Positions 20,434 through 31,397 of a stretch of DNA of 64,000 nucleotides are shown one piece after another. The DNA is from Anastatus disparis (Eukaryota > Arthropoda > Insecta > Hymenoptera > Eupelmidae), in contig JAFFSR010000246.1 of NCBI GenBank assembly GCA_017163975.1, positions 293,501 to 357,500 on the forward strand, read 5' to 3'. The translations under genes and the position numbers were made by a program. The stretch's first letter is position 1, and each line of letters opens with the position of its first letter. The notes under the pieces were generated by a model. It searched no databases and had not been told where the DNA came from. It worked only from the letters and a program-made list of their open reading frames with translations.

Positions 20434-21123
20434 ACTAGACCATGGACAGCTTATGTTTTTGAGGTCGTTGAATCAAAATTCGTAGTCCGTTCGACCCATC
20501 ACATCAGGATCAAGGTCATTTTAAGGTCAAATCTACAAAATTGACTTTAAAGTCAAATCTACAAAGGTAATTTTAAGGTCGAATATATTAATTTCATGCA
20601 AAATAAACCTAATCCACGGTATCTTAGGGTTGTTGTAAAATATTGAATAATTTCAATTCAATACAAGGTTACTTTAAAGAATAAAAGATCATATTTCATT
20701 TTCTCTTATTTGTGAGATCGTACATTATACAATTTCAAAATGCATTAGAGTTTTCTGTGATACGTGAAGAATTTTGTGAAAAATTAGCGAGTCTTTTCTA
20801 ATTGTATAAATATACGTTTAAATAAATAAGAAAAATTTAAACATGAATTTTTTTCGTTAAAATAACCTTTACCTGCTGCCTCAACAAAAACTGTGACGGT
20901 GACACAGCCCCAAATGGGGATGTGTGAAATGATTCGCTCATAAACTTGTCAAAATAACGATGTCAGTGGAAGCGCACTGCCTTGCAGGGGGACGTTAGGG
21001 TGTGAGGATGAAGCTGTAGTGTGTCTGACGACAAGTTGACGCATAAGAGTTATCACCTCCGGTACAGTAGACTCACCTGCGATCGGACCAGGATCCCTAA
21101 CGTGCGGGGTTATATTAAAGACC
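20434..21123. other. Central spacer of the inverted dimer
   Basis: It begins with a diverged element end (CTAGACCATGG... GCTTATGTTTTTGAGG) and about one 122-bp unit with AAGGTCATTTTAAGGTCAAA, then 300 bp of AT-rich DNA. From about 20880 it is GC-richer and contains ACACAGCCCCA, like the element's outer terminus. This looks like the junction of two copies and the 5' leader of the right gene. Confidence 0.55.
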
Positions 21124-23005
21124 ATGGGTCATTCATCTTCTACATCTCGAGAGCATATTTGTCCAAAGAACAGTAATCTTTTTTGATTTGTCTGTGGAGT
21201 ATTCATTCCGCTAAAATCTCGAAGACATTTCAATGAAAATCTTCAAAACATTTACAAAACTTGCTTCAAATTGAAAACAGATGTAAATATAGAAAAGTGG
21301 ACTCCATGTAGTATATGCGAACAGTGTCGCAAAATGCTTTGCATGTGGGATAAAACAAAAGAAGATGACAAAGTTAAATTTGATAGCCCAATGGAATGGT
21401 ATCAACCAGATAGAATAGATGATTGTTACTTCTGTAACACCAAAATTATTGGAATGAATAGGAAAAAACAAAACTACTGTGAATTGTGCTGATGTTATTT
21501 CTGTAAAAACACCTATCGAAAAAACGAGAAGAGATGAAGAATTAGATTTTCTTGAGAGGTTATCAATTGAATCAGATTCCGACGGTGAAAAACATGATGA
21601 TAAAGATAACAACGAAGTCCATGACGGCATTGATGGAGATACAATTGATAAAAATGATTTAAAAGATGAATCCTATGAAAGCGATAGTTATGAAGAAATT
21701 AAAAATTACGGTGATGATGATGATGATGACGAAGATGACATCCTTTTCCTTCCAGCGGGCAAAAAAGACAACAGCGTAAAGTTATTGACTTAAAATAAAC
21801 TAAACGACTCAGTTAGAGAGCTCAACTTACCTAAAGATGGAGCAGAACATTCAGCTTCATCTTTAAAAGCCATGAATCAGTTGGCGAATACTACTAAAAT
21901 ATCTTTTTACAGAACAAGAAGCAATAGTTTCGAACCATATCTTAAAGAAATAAATCATGATGGCGATAAAATAGTATATTGTAAAGATGTAAAAGGTTTG
22001 ATCAATAAAATTAAGCCTAATGTATATAAAGTCGAAGAATGGAGATTGTTCATTGATTCATCAAACAGAAGTTTAAAAGCTGTATTACTACACAACAGGA
22101 ACCACTATGCCTCAGTTCCAATAGCGCACTCCACTACAATTAAGAAAACATATGACAATCTGAAAATTATAATACAAAAAATTCAGTATGACAAGCATAA
22201 ATAGCTTATATGTGGCGATTTGAAAGTTTCTGGAATATTGTTAGGACAGCAGTCTGGATTTACAAAGATGTCATGTTTCTTGTGCTTATGAGATAGTAGA
22301 GACCGTGCAAGGCACTGTACAAATCATAAGTGGCCTGAAAGAAAATCTCTTGAAGTCAGAAAAAGTAACGTTATAGCTACTCCATTGGTCGACCCGAAAA
22401 AAGTTCTCATTCCGCCATTACACATAAAACTTGGTGTGATGAAACAATTCATTAAGGCTTCAAATAAAGATGGTCAGTGCTTCAAATACTTAGAAGGCAA
22501 GTTTCCAAATAAATCAGATGCGAAATTGAAGGAAGGTATTTTCGATGGTCCAAAAATTAGAAAAATGATGTCTGATGATCAGTTTATTAGTTCCATGACA
22601 AACATTAAAAGAGCTGCATGTCTTAGCTTCCAGGAAGTTACCGAAAACTTCTTAGGTAATCGCAGAAGCCCAAATTACAAAGAAATTGTATCCAAAATGG
22701 TTGAGAACTTTGGAAAAATGGGTTGCCTAATAAACTATAAATTACATTTTCTACACAATCACTTGGATAGTTTTCCTGACAACTGTGGTAATTATACTGA
22801 AGAACAGGGAGAGCGTTTTTACCAAGACATTAAAGTAATGGAGAAGCGTTATCAAGGAAGATGGGATACTAGTATGCTGGCTGATTACTGCTGGATGTTA
22901 AAAAAAAATTGTGGAACTACTGGGAAAAAACGTAAAAGGAAACCTTTGCACCGATCATTTGACGAAAAACGTGTAAGGTATAGTAAGAGAAATAAAATGG
23001 CATGA
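21124..23005 (+). pseudogene. Transposon-borne gene, right copy
   Basis: This is the more complete copy, opposite in orientation to 18770-20430. ATG 21124 opens MGHSSSTSREHICPK, then TGA at 21184, then a Cys-rich domain (PCSICEQCRKMLCMWD, CYFCNTKIIGMNR) suggesting zinc binding. A frameshift near 21485 leads to an acidic linker with a run of Asp. The conserved C-terminal half follows: EEWRLFIDSSNRSLKAVLLH, GDLKVSGILLGQQSGFTK, VDPKKVLIPPLHIKLG, SEEQG-like EEQGERFYQDIKVMEKRY. Stops near 21791, 22202 and 22289. About 625 codons overall. Recognised as a recurrent uncharacterised arthropod family; no reaction can be assigned. Confidence 0.75.
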
Positions 23006-23009
23006 AATT

Positions 23010-24470
23010 TGGCTTGTGTTACGCAAATTTCGTAGATTTCACTTTGGATTGACCTTCAGTTTGAGGTATGGGATCAAACGGACCACGAATTCGGATTCAG
23101 CGACCCCAAAAACATAAATATATACTGTTAAAATATGGTTTCTACTAATTTCGTAGATTTGATCTTCAATTGACCTTGACCCTGAGGTCATGGGGTCAAA
23201 CAGACCACGGATTCGGATTCAGCGATCCCAGAAACATAAATACGTACTGTTAAAATATGGTTCCCACTAAGTTCGTAGATCTGACCTTTAAATGACCTTG
23301 ACCACGAGGTCGTGGGGTCAAACGGACCACAGATTTGGATTCAGCGACACCGAAAACATAAATATATACTGTTAAAATATGGTTTTCTCTAATCTCGTAG
23401 ATTTGACCTTCAAACAACCTTGACCCTGAGGTCATGGGGTCAAACGGACCACGGATTACAATTCAGCGACCCCAAAAACAAATACGTACTTTTAAAATAT
23501 GGTTTCAACTAATTTCGTAGATTTGACCTTCCAATGACCTTGACCCTGAGACTATGGGGTCAAACAGACCACGAATTCGGATTCAGCGACCCCAAAAACA
23601 TAAATATATACTATTAAAATATGGTTTCCACTAATTTCGTAGATTTGACCTTCAATTGACCTTGACTCTGAGGTCATGGAGTCAAACAGACTATGGATTC
23701 GGATTCAGCGATCCCAGAAACATAAATACGTACTGTTAAATATGGTTCCCACTAAGTTCGTAGATCTGACCTTTAAATGACCTTGAGCTCGAGGTTGTTG
23801 GGTCAAACGGACCACAGATTCGGATTCAGCGACCCCAAAAACATAAATACGTACTTTTAAAATATGGTTTCCACTAGTTTCGTAGATTTGACCTTGAAAT
23901 GACCTTGACCCTGAGACTATGGAGTCAAACAGACCACGAATTCGGATTCAGCGACCCCAAAAACATCAATATATACTATTAAAATATGGTTTCCACTAAT
24001 TTCGTAGATTTGACCTTCAATTGACCTTGACCCTGAGGTCATGGAGTCAAACAGACCATGGATTCGGATTCAGCGACCCCGAAAACATAAACACGTACTG
24101 TTAAAATATGGTTCCCACTAAGTTTGTAGATCTGACCCTTAAATGACCTTGACCTCGAGGTTGTGGCGTCAAACGGACCACGGATTCGGATTCAGCGACT
24201 CCAAAAACATAAATATATACTGTGTAAATATGGTTTTCTCTAATCTCGTAGATTTAACCTTTAAATGACCTTGACCCTGAGGTCATGGGGTCAAACGGAA
24301 CACGGATTTGGATTCAGCGACCCCAAAAACATAAATACGTACTGTTAAAATATGGTTTCCACTAATTTCGTAGATTTGACCTTCAAATGACCTTGACCCT
24401 GAGGTGATGGGGTCAAACTGACCATGGATTCGGATTCAGCGATCCCAAAAACATAAGATGGTTATGGTCT
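23010..24470. repeat. 122-bp tandem array, right arm (inverted)
   Basis: About 12 units of the same monomer in the opposite orientation, with TGACCTTGACCCTGAGG in most units. It is longer than the left array, so unit number changed after the inverted structure formed or differed from the start. The last unit runs into the CACAG terminus. Confidence 0.95.
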
Positions 24471-24515
24471 GGTCCGTGGGTTTTGACACATTTTTTTGTT
24501 TGTGGGGCTGTGTAA

Positions 24516-25320
24516 TTCAACTCAGTTAATTACTAAAAGGACCATACTTTCAGAAATTTCTCGATTATTTGACCCCTCTAATCTTTTTGTTGCCCATATT
24601 AATAAGAGCAAAGATTCTTATGCAGTCACTCTGGCTGCAGAAACTTGAATGGGATGATCCACTGCAGGGAGAGGTTTATAATTTTCGGCTGGAATTTAGG
24701 ATGTAGTTGCCTGAATTGGAAAAGATCAAAATACCTACTTGTCAAACAGTGTCATGGGAACTTTATGGTTTCTATGACGCTTCAGAACAAGCTTACTCAG
24801 CAGTTTTTTATGTAGGGATAAAAGGCAAAGGAAAAACATACTCGAAGTTGCTTGCTGCCAAATCGAAGGTAGCTCCTATTAAGGTCGTAAGTCTTCCACG
24901 GTTGGAGCCGAGTGGTGCTCTTCTGCTGGTTCGTTCTGCTAATTGCCTTATGGATAATCTGGATTCTTCACCTTCTTTGATACATTGTTGGACAGATTCG
25001 GAGATTGTGTTAACATGATTGCAGTCTCATCCTTCGCGCTGGACAATATTCGTGGCAAATAAAGTGAGTGAGATTACCACGGCTCTTCAGACTTCTTCTT
25101 GGAGGCATGTGCGCTCTGCTGACAATCCAACTGATCTTGCTACACAAGCTATCACACCTGCCCAACACCAGGCATCAGCTCTTTGGTGGTCTGGTCCATC
25201 TTGGCTTCTTTTGGATTCAGCTCAGTGTCCAAATCGACTTCGGGTTTCATTTTCTACTGAATTAAAAGCACGGAAACCGTTTTATAAGTTGGATAGAAGC
25301 AAGCGTCGCTCGTGAACAGC
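24516..25320 (+). pseudogene. BEL/Pao pol, RNase H part after the insert
   Basis: Directly after the TAA at 24513-24515 the BEL frame resumes with SEISRLFDPSNLF (typical of BEL/Pao between RT and RNase H). It continues with ELYGFYDASEQAYSAVFYV (the first RNase H Asp), KVVSLPRLEPSGALLL and IHCWTDSEIVL, then RHVRSADNPTDLATQ. A stop near 25018 and an earlier one near 24647-24705 break it. The integrase domain is not found, so the element ends about here. It is the same copy as 16626-17629, separated by a later insertion. Confidence 0.85.
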
Positions 25321-25410
25321 TGCGTCTCTAAAAAATTCCGTTTCCGTTAAAAAGATTTAAGTTTAAATGACTGTGAATGTAATTAAATTATTTAAATAAT
25401 TGTCAAAAGG

Positions 25411-25583
25411 TGAATTTTGTATTTGTTATAGTTAAATATATAAAGATTGTGTTTTATCTGTGTATAATTTATCCGATTTCCCCACTTGCTTTCATTCTTT
25501 ATAGAAGCCGACCAGCATATTTCTTAAATCGTTGATAATAAGCTATTGTTATTTCATAAAAAAATAAAATCTAATCTTGAACA
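25411..25583. repeat. Second copy of the LTR-like dispersed repeat
   Basis: Nearly identical to 10518-10695 from TGAATTTTGTATTTG to GAACA. It follows the BEL/Pao remnant by about 90 bp, the place where a 3' LTR would be if integrase had been deleted. It has a TATA-like ATATATAAAG and AATAAA. Confidence 0.55.
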
Positions 25584-26982
25584 TATGTTATATATTGATT
25601 TAATGTCGTCGTACCAGGTATTTGGCGTTGTATGTGCAAAGCTAGTTAAATGGGTATTGAAGTTACATACATTTCAATTCGTAGCACAACTATATTCAGT
25701 TTGCTATACTTCACATAAAAAAATATAGATAATTCCATACCCCACATGGTGACGTATGGAGTCATCCATACGTCACATTATAATTAGCTATGAAGCGTTC
25801 GCCGAAGTCGTAAAATTGGTTAGTTTAATCAACGTGTTTTGTTTTTTCTTCTGACATTTTCTTATTTAATAAATTTAAAAAAAATATGAAATAAAAAAAA
25901 TTTGATTAATCATAAAAAAAAAATTAGTGCAAATAATGAAAAAAATTAATATAAATAACAAAAAAATAATAATTATAGTGAAAGTGAGACAGTGAAGAAA
26001 AAAATTTAATATAAAATTCGCGTGATATGCGTGGTCAGCTTGTCAAATTTGTAACACATCATTGATGATTCCAAAGACGATCCGCGTCCACCCTGTTAGC
26101 AAACGCTTATTCTATTTCCAATCAAAAGAAAGATGGATTGCGAATTTGTACATTTATAATTTTGTAGTCCCTTATACCTGCTACAACGACATAGAATTAT
26201 CTATGCCATTTGGGAGTAAAAAGGATAAAAATGTAGTTTCAAATTTAATTGTTTATCCATACAAAAGACAAGATATATAGTCTTGACTAACGAATTTCCA
26301 CACTACCTTACATTTTAAATTGTAATTAATATTATGATAAATTGCATTTATGTATTCAATTTAATTTTATGAATTTACTCAATTTTTAAATATTATTTTT
26401 AATTTAACTAATGCATTTTAATTATGTAAAATATAGAGATACTGTTATGGTGCGTTAGATTTTTAGATTAGTAGAAACCCTCGCCAGGCGCCCTAAAAAC
26501 CACATTGTTTTATAGCTCATTTGATATCATGTTATATATTTATAATATAATTCATTTTATGTATTGTATATGAATAAAAATACTGATACTGTACAAAATA
26601 TAAATAAAAAATAACTCATTATTAATTAAATAATATTAATGATCAGAGTTATAATAAATTTAAAATCATAAAAAAATTTTTAAGTAATTACTTTATATAA
26701 AAATTTTTAAATAATTACTTTTGATAAAAATTTTGTTAGCATTATATTTGATATGTCAAATTTTTATTTATGTCTTAAGATTCATGGGATTATTTTAATG
26801 TAATTCCTTTTTGATATCTTTTTGACTTATTTTTACATTTTGTAAGATATATAAAAAATTTTTTACTAAAATTTAGAAATGTTTTTACTTTAATATTCAA
26901 AAATGAATAACGTATTCATTATTTATATTTATAAGATCATTAAATCATTACATTTTTCTTTATTTCAATTTGTATATATATA
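25584..26982. other. AT-rich stretch, nothing recognised
   Basis: It contains a perfect hairpin GACGTATGG/CCATACGTC near 25750-25775 and a 72-codon frame at 26062-26280 that has no recognisable motif. Otherwise no gene or repeat. Confidence 0.4.
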
Positions 26983-27335
26983 TGGGACATTTCACATCAA
27001 GCGGATCACCATCACAGCCAGAATTTGTTTTGACCGATTGAGACGTATGAGGTCTCAAAATGTTCGTCTCGAAACAGACTTTCAAAAACCGTGTGGCGCT
27101 TTTCAAAAATTCAAAATGGCGGACTTAATATGATGGTCAAAAGCTGGAAAAAACTTGAGTAAACGACAAAAAAATGTTGTACAGATTAATATTCGCCACC
27201 AACCAGGTAATTTTTGGACTCAAATTATAGCTGAGAGATACCTCTTGAAAGCTGATGTAGTTGGATAAAAAGATCCAAAATGGTGGATCCAAGATGGCGG
27301 ACCCAATTTGAAAAATTCAACCGATTCAGCCGAGT

Positions 27336-27785
27336 TAGGTGAGGGCTGAGCGACCCAGCCGATTAAGGCAAGGACTAAGCGACCGATCCGATTAAGGCAA
27401 GGACTAAGCGACCCAGCCGATTACGGCAAGGACTAAGCGACCCAGCCGATTAAGGCAAGGACTAAGCGACCCAGCAGATTAAGGCAAGGATTAAGTGACC
27501 CAGCCGATTAAGGCAAGGACAAAGTGACCCAGCCGATTAAGGCAAGGACTAAGTGACCCAGCCGATTAAGGCAAGGACTAAGTGACCCAGCCGATTAAGG
27601 CAAGGACTAAGTGACCCAGCCGATTAAGGCAAGGACTAAGCGATTCATCCGATTAAGGCAAGGACTAAGTGACCCAGCCGATTAAGGCAAGGACTAAGCG
27701 ACCCATCCGATTAAGGCAAGGATTAAGCGACCCAGCCGATCAAGGTGAGGATTAAGCGACCCAGCTGATTAAGGCATGGCTTGAG
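27336..27785. repeat. 29-bp tandem array in left end of A
   Basis: About 15 copies of a 29-bp unit beginning GATTAAGGCAAGGACTAAGC and including GACCCAGCC, with scattered substitutions. It follows the left terminal repeat directly and has no counterpart in the right end of A. It ends 30 bp before the transposase stop codon. Confidence 0.95.
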
Positions 27786-27816
27786 GAGGTTGTAGTTATC
27801 AAATGTATTGGTTATA

Positions 27817-29645
27817 TTATAGACTAGTCCTTTTTGATAAGAGACTTCTTGTGTGTCTTATTCTCACTGAAGAGGAGTTATAGGCATTGAGATCATAGTA
27901 CATTTGACTTAATGATTCAGTAGCGTTAGAAAATCGTTTCACTGTCAGTCGACCATTTGACTGTGGAATAAATACATGTCCCATTTGAATTTTTTCTACT
28001 GCTTGACAGTTGTTGAATCTTTGTGAAAGATATTTACCTGCTTGATCGTGATCATTCTTAGTATAAAAAAAAAATTCTATGCCAAAATTACGCTTATTAG
28101 CCCATGAATATAATGCTTCAACATTTAAAATAGCTTCATAAGCAGGAACTTGTAAGCTAGTTCGTGCAGCTTCTCTTTTTACGATCGCTCCAACTCCATC
28201 ACAGCTGCCTTTACCGTGAGCTGTCGCGAAAAAATGCCATTCAGCTTCTATGTTAAATTCTTTTTTATGGTACATCAAATTACACATTTGGAATCGGTTT
28301 TTGAAATGTTGTTTAGCACCATCACTAACATATTTTATTTTTTTAAATTTAGGACAAACCTTTAGAATTTCAGGAATGAGCTTTTGTTGCATTATATATA
28401 CTGCAGTTGCATCATGCGTATTACAATTGGACATTGCCACAGTACTAAAATGTTTCACTGCTTTGCCTGACTTGTAATAAACAACAGTTGGAAAGATTTT
28501 ACTTTGATCATTATTAAAATGGAATGCTAGTGCAGCATCTTGAGCAACAAAAGCATAGTTCTCAGCAAAATCTAATTGTACTACAACCTCTTTGTCCGAA
28601 ATATTGTTTTTTATTTCAGAAATGAATTTGGATTGGTCTTTAGAGATAAAGTGATGGGGTATTAGTTCTTTCAATTTCGTGCATAATGTGTCAATAAAAT
28701 TTTCATTAGACAAACACTGTTTTACAGGAGTGCATCTGTCTGTAGATTGCCATGTGCTCAATATCACTTGATCAATATGTTCATCGTCTAAAATTTTTTC
28801 GGTATAATTTGAAAACTTTGTAAATTTTGGACATGATTTGCACTTATTTAAGTAACATGGTTTTGTAGGAGCTCTGCAAAAACATAATTTATACAATCTT
28901 TATAGTCTTTGAGGGTATTAATTGATAGTTTTCCCAAATTAATCGCATCAATCATTGCTTTGAAATTTTGATGAATTGTGTATACGCATGCAGTATGTGT
29001 TCCTGTGCAGCCTGCTAGGACACACCATTTTGGTCTGAGCTCTACAAATTTGGTTAATCCAATTGAATTTTCGGGGAACTTTTCCTCAAATTGAATATGC
29101 AAGTTCATGATATCATCGAGCAATAATATTTTTTGTTCCTCCCTTTTACTTCCATTAAATTTCACAGTTACTGTATCTTTTGTGTTAGGTAGGATCCTGC
29201 TATTTTCATCATTCTCATAAAACTATATTACTTTTTTAACTTTTGCTTCAGGTAAAGTTTTACCCAATGATTTTATTGGAAAAGCAAAAATTCCTCAAGA
29301 AGCTTTTAACATTTTAGCTTTGCGTGCCATTCTATATGAAGTGCAAAATACCTTCGAAACTTTACGAATTCTGCACGAATCAAGAGCAACCGTAAGAATA
29401 CTCAAACGAAAAGGATGATTATTAGGTAGACTATTAAATTTATCTCTAATACCATTAAACATCTCTAAGTTCATCTGGTGTAACTTTCTCCTCATCAGAA
29501 AATGTAGAATAGTCCATGTTAATCCATTATTTTGCAGAACGTGCGATAGGTCGGTTTTTTGCAGAAATATAGTGTAGATAATATGAATAATAAGAATATC
29601 GATGTGCGCCATCTCAAAAAGTTGTGAAAAAATGTTTATAAACAA
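27817..29645 (-). pseudogene. Transposase of element A (DDE-like, large family)
   Basis: The C-terminal 359 residues are open (28896-27817) and include VVVQLDFAENYAF, YVSDGAKQHFKNRFQMCN and EWHFFATAHGKGSCDGVGA, which supply conserved acidic positions of a probable DDE/D catalytic core. Upstream pieces (29165-28848 and below 29645) add LRPKWCVLAGCTGTH, a Cys cluster CYLNKCKSCPKF and RMARKAKML. Stops or shifts occur near 28880, 29225 and 29295. The family is common in insects and cnidarians as uncharacterised proteins; Sola-type assignment is possible but not shown. It would cut and paste A. The N-terminus is missing. Confidence 0.65.
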
Positions 29646-31397
29646 ATTAAGATAGAAAAATCGACTTTTTTTCTTTTTTCCTCTGTAACTGCGCTGCTTT
29701 TGACTATAGAAGAAAATTTTTCTAACAAAAGTTGTTCAGAATTCAATTTTCTTTAAGTCTATGAGTGTGCAATTTTCTAAAATTTTCAAAATTTCTCGGG
29801 AAATGAAGTTTTTCTGAGAAAATAGGTAATTTTTCAAATTAAAGTTAAAGACAGATATTTTATTCAGAATAAATTTGTTTATTAAAAAAAAGTCGAAAAT
29901 TCAAATTAATGTCAAGTCAACAATAATTATTGCAATTATGTCAAACTACTTGAGCATGTAATGGTAGGATACCTTTATTATAAACGATTATAAAAATTTC
30001 AATTTTTTATTTTTTTGCACTATTTTTTAGCGTTTTTCCGATTTTACAACTTTAATTCTTATAAATAAATTCATATATTTCAGAAAATTTTTTATATAAA
30101 TTAATTTTATAAAATGGAAAAGAAAGGTCTCTTCAAGACCTCTAATTTGAATTTTTTTAAGGTTTTCTATCGTGAAAATGAAAAGAGTAACATGACTTTG
30201 ATTTTGACTAACAATTGCGCCATTGTTTTTAAATATTTTAACTCGTTTCAAAGTTTAATAGCCAGTTTATAATATAAATTATTTATTGGTAAAACGGCAT
30301 TAATGTATACAAAATGGTTTTTACATATATCATCATTTCTAAATTTTTTTACGCATTACATTCAGTGCGAATATCAGGTAACAGAGTATATAAACGGCCA
30401 GTCCGCATGCGCACGGTGGTATCTTTTTCTTCACGCATGAACAGAAAAATTTTCAAAAGTTTAAATTCATATTGCATATGAAAATTAACAATATCTCTGG
30501 TCATTATGGTCCGATTTACATGATTCTTTTTTTAATTTAGGGTAGCGCGTGAAAATAATAATAACGTTGATATCAGTTTTGGAAAGTTTTGTATATATTT
30601 GTTATAAATAATGATGATTGTAAATGAAAAATCTTTTCGAATTATTTGCGAAATTACAAGTTTAGGTAAAGAAATTCGAAGAAGAATTTTGTTTTTATTA
30701 AAAAAAAATGACCAATTCTTATTAAATAAGTTTCTTAATAAAAGCCTGATTCCATTTCAAATCGAACAGTCAGTATACACTCAAGTCACCAATTACTGCG
30801 CTAATGGAGTATGTTATTCTACCCTAAAAATAAGGGTATACGTATTTTTTTATTTTGCTGAAATATAAAAATTGCATCAGATATGCACTTTTGAAAATTG
30901 CATACAAAAACTAAATGTTAAAACTGAAAATGTTGAGAATAACTTTAGAGAGCTATCGTTTTACCAATTTCCAATGAATTTTGATAAACCTTTTTTTATT
31001 TTATTTCGTTTTGAGCCCTCTTCAACTTCGTGCAAGAAATTTAAAAAAAAACTAAAAAATGACTGAGATATATGCATTTTACCAAAAAATGCACTTTTTA
31101 TGCACATGCATTTTTCTCGAAAAGGCCATTTTTTTTTTTGCTGAAATTTTTTTTGCTGATAGAGGACCAAAATACCTATCTAATAGTACTTGTTTGATCC
31201 CGGCTTTTTTGGTTTGGAACGAGAAAAAAATGCACAAATTTTGTTGGTGAAAAATGCTTGTATATACGTTCGGAAGTCTTAAGCAGTCGACATTTAAATA
31301 TTATCCTTCGTTTAGCATTATCCAGGAACAACGACGTGGACGTAGAAGGATTCTGTTCCCTTCGGGGTGCTTTTTTAGAGTGAGTTCCCCTTGCCTC

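Larger units (their letters stand above)
17630..24512. mobile_element. 6.88-kb inverted-dimer DNA transposon
   Basis: The element has perfect ends CACAGCCCCACAAA / complement, a 3-bp TAA duplication (17627-17629 and 24513-24515), and sits inside BEL/Pao pol. Each side carries a tandem array of about 122 bp followed by one copy of the same gene: minus strand on the left, plus strand on the right. Near 20433-20570 a diverged terminus plus one array unit occurs between the two genes, so the whole looks like two elements joined head to head. CACAG ends with 3-bp duplications fit the CACTA/CMC group, and TAA fits PIF/Harbinger; neither transposase is visible, so superfamily is open. Confidence 0.85.

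Noticed and set aside
27336..27785. Regularly spaced 29-bp repeats that could suggest a CRISPR array
   Set aside because: Units are directly adjacent with no unique spacers, in an insect-type genome, inside a transposon end. It is a plain tandem array.
29295..29645. Single 116-codon protein starting MFINIFSQLFEM
   Set aside because: The first 35 codons lie in the arm of element B; only the later part (RMARKAKML) belongs to transposase A, so the apparent start is an artefact.
30611..31250. Cluster of 63-85-codon frames in the left arm of B
   Set aside because: AT-rich non-coding arm, frames on both strands, low-complexity Phe/Lys peptides, not kept in the right arm.
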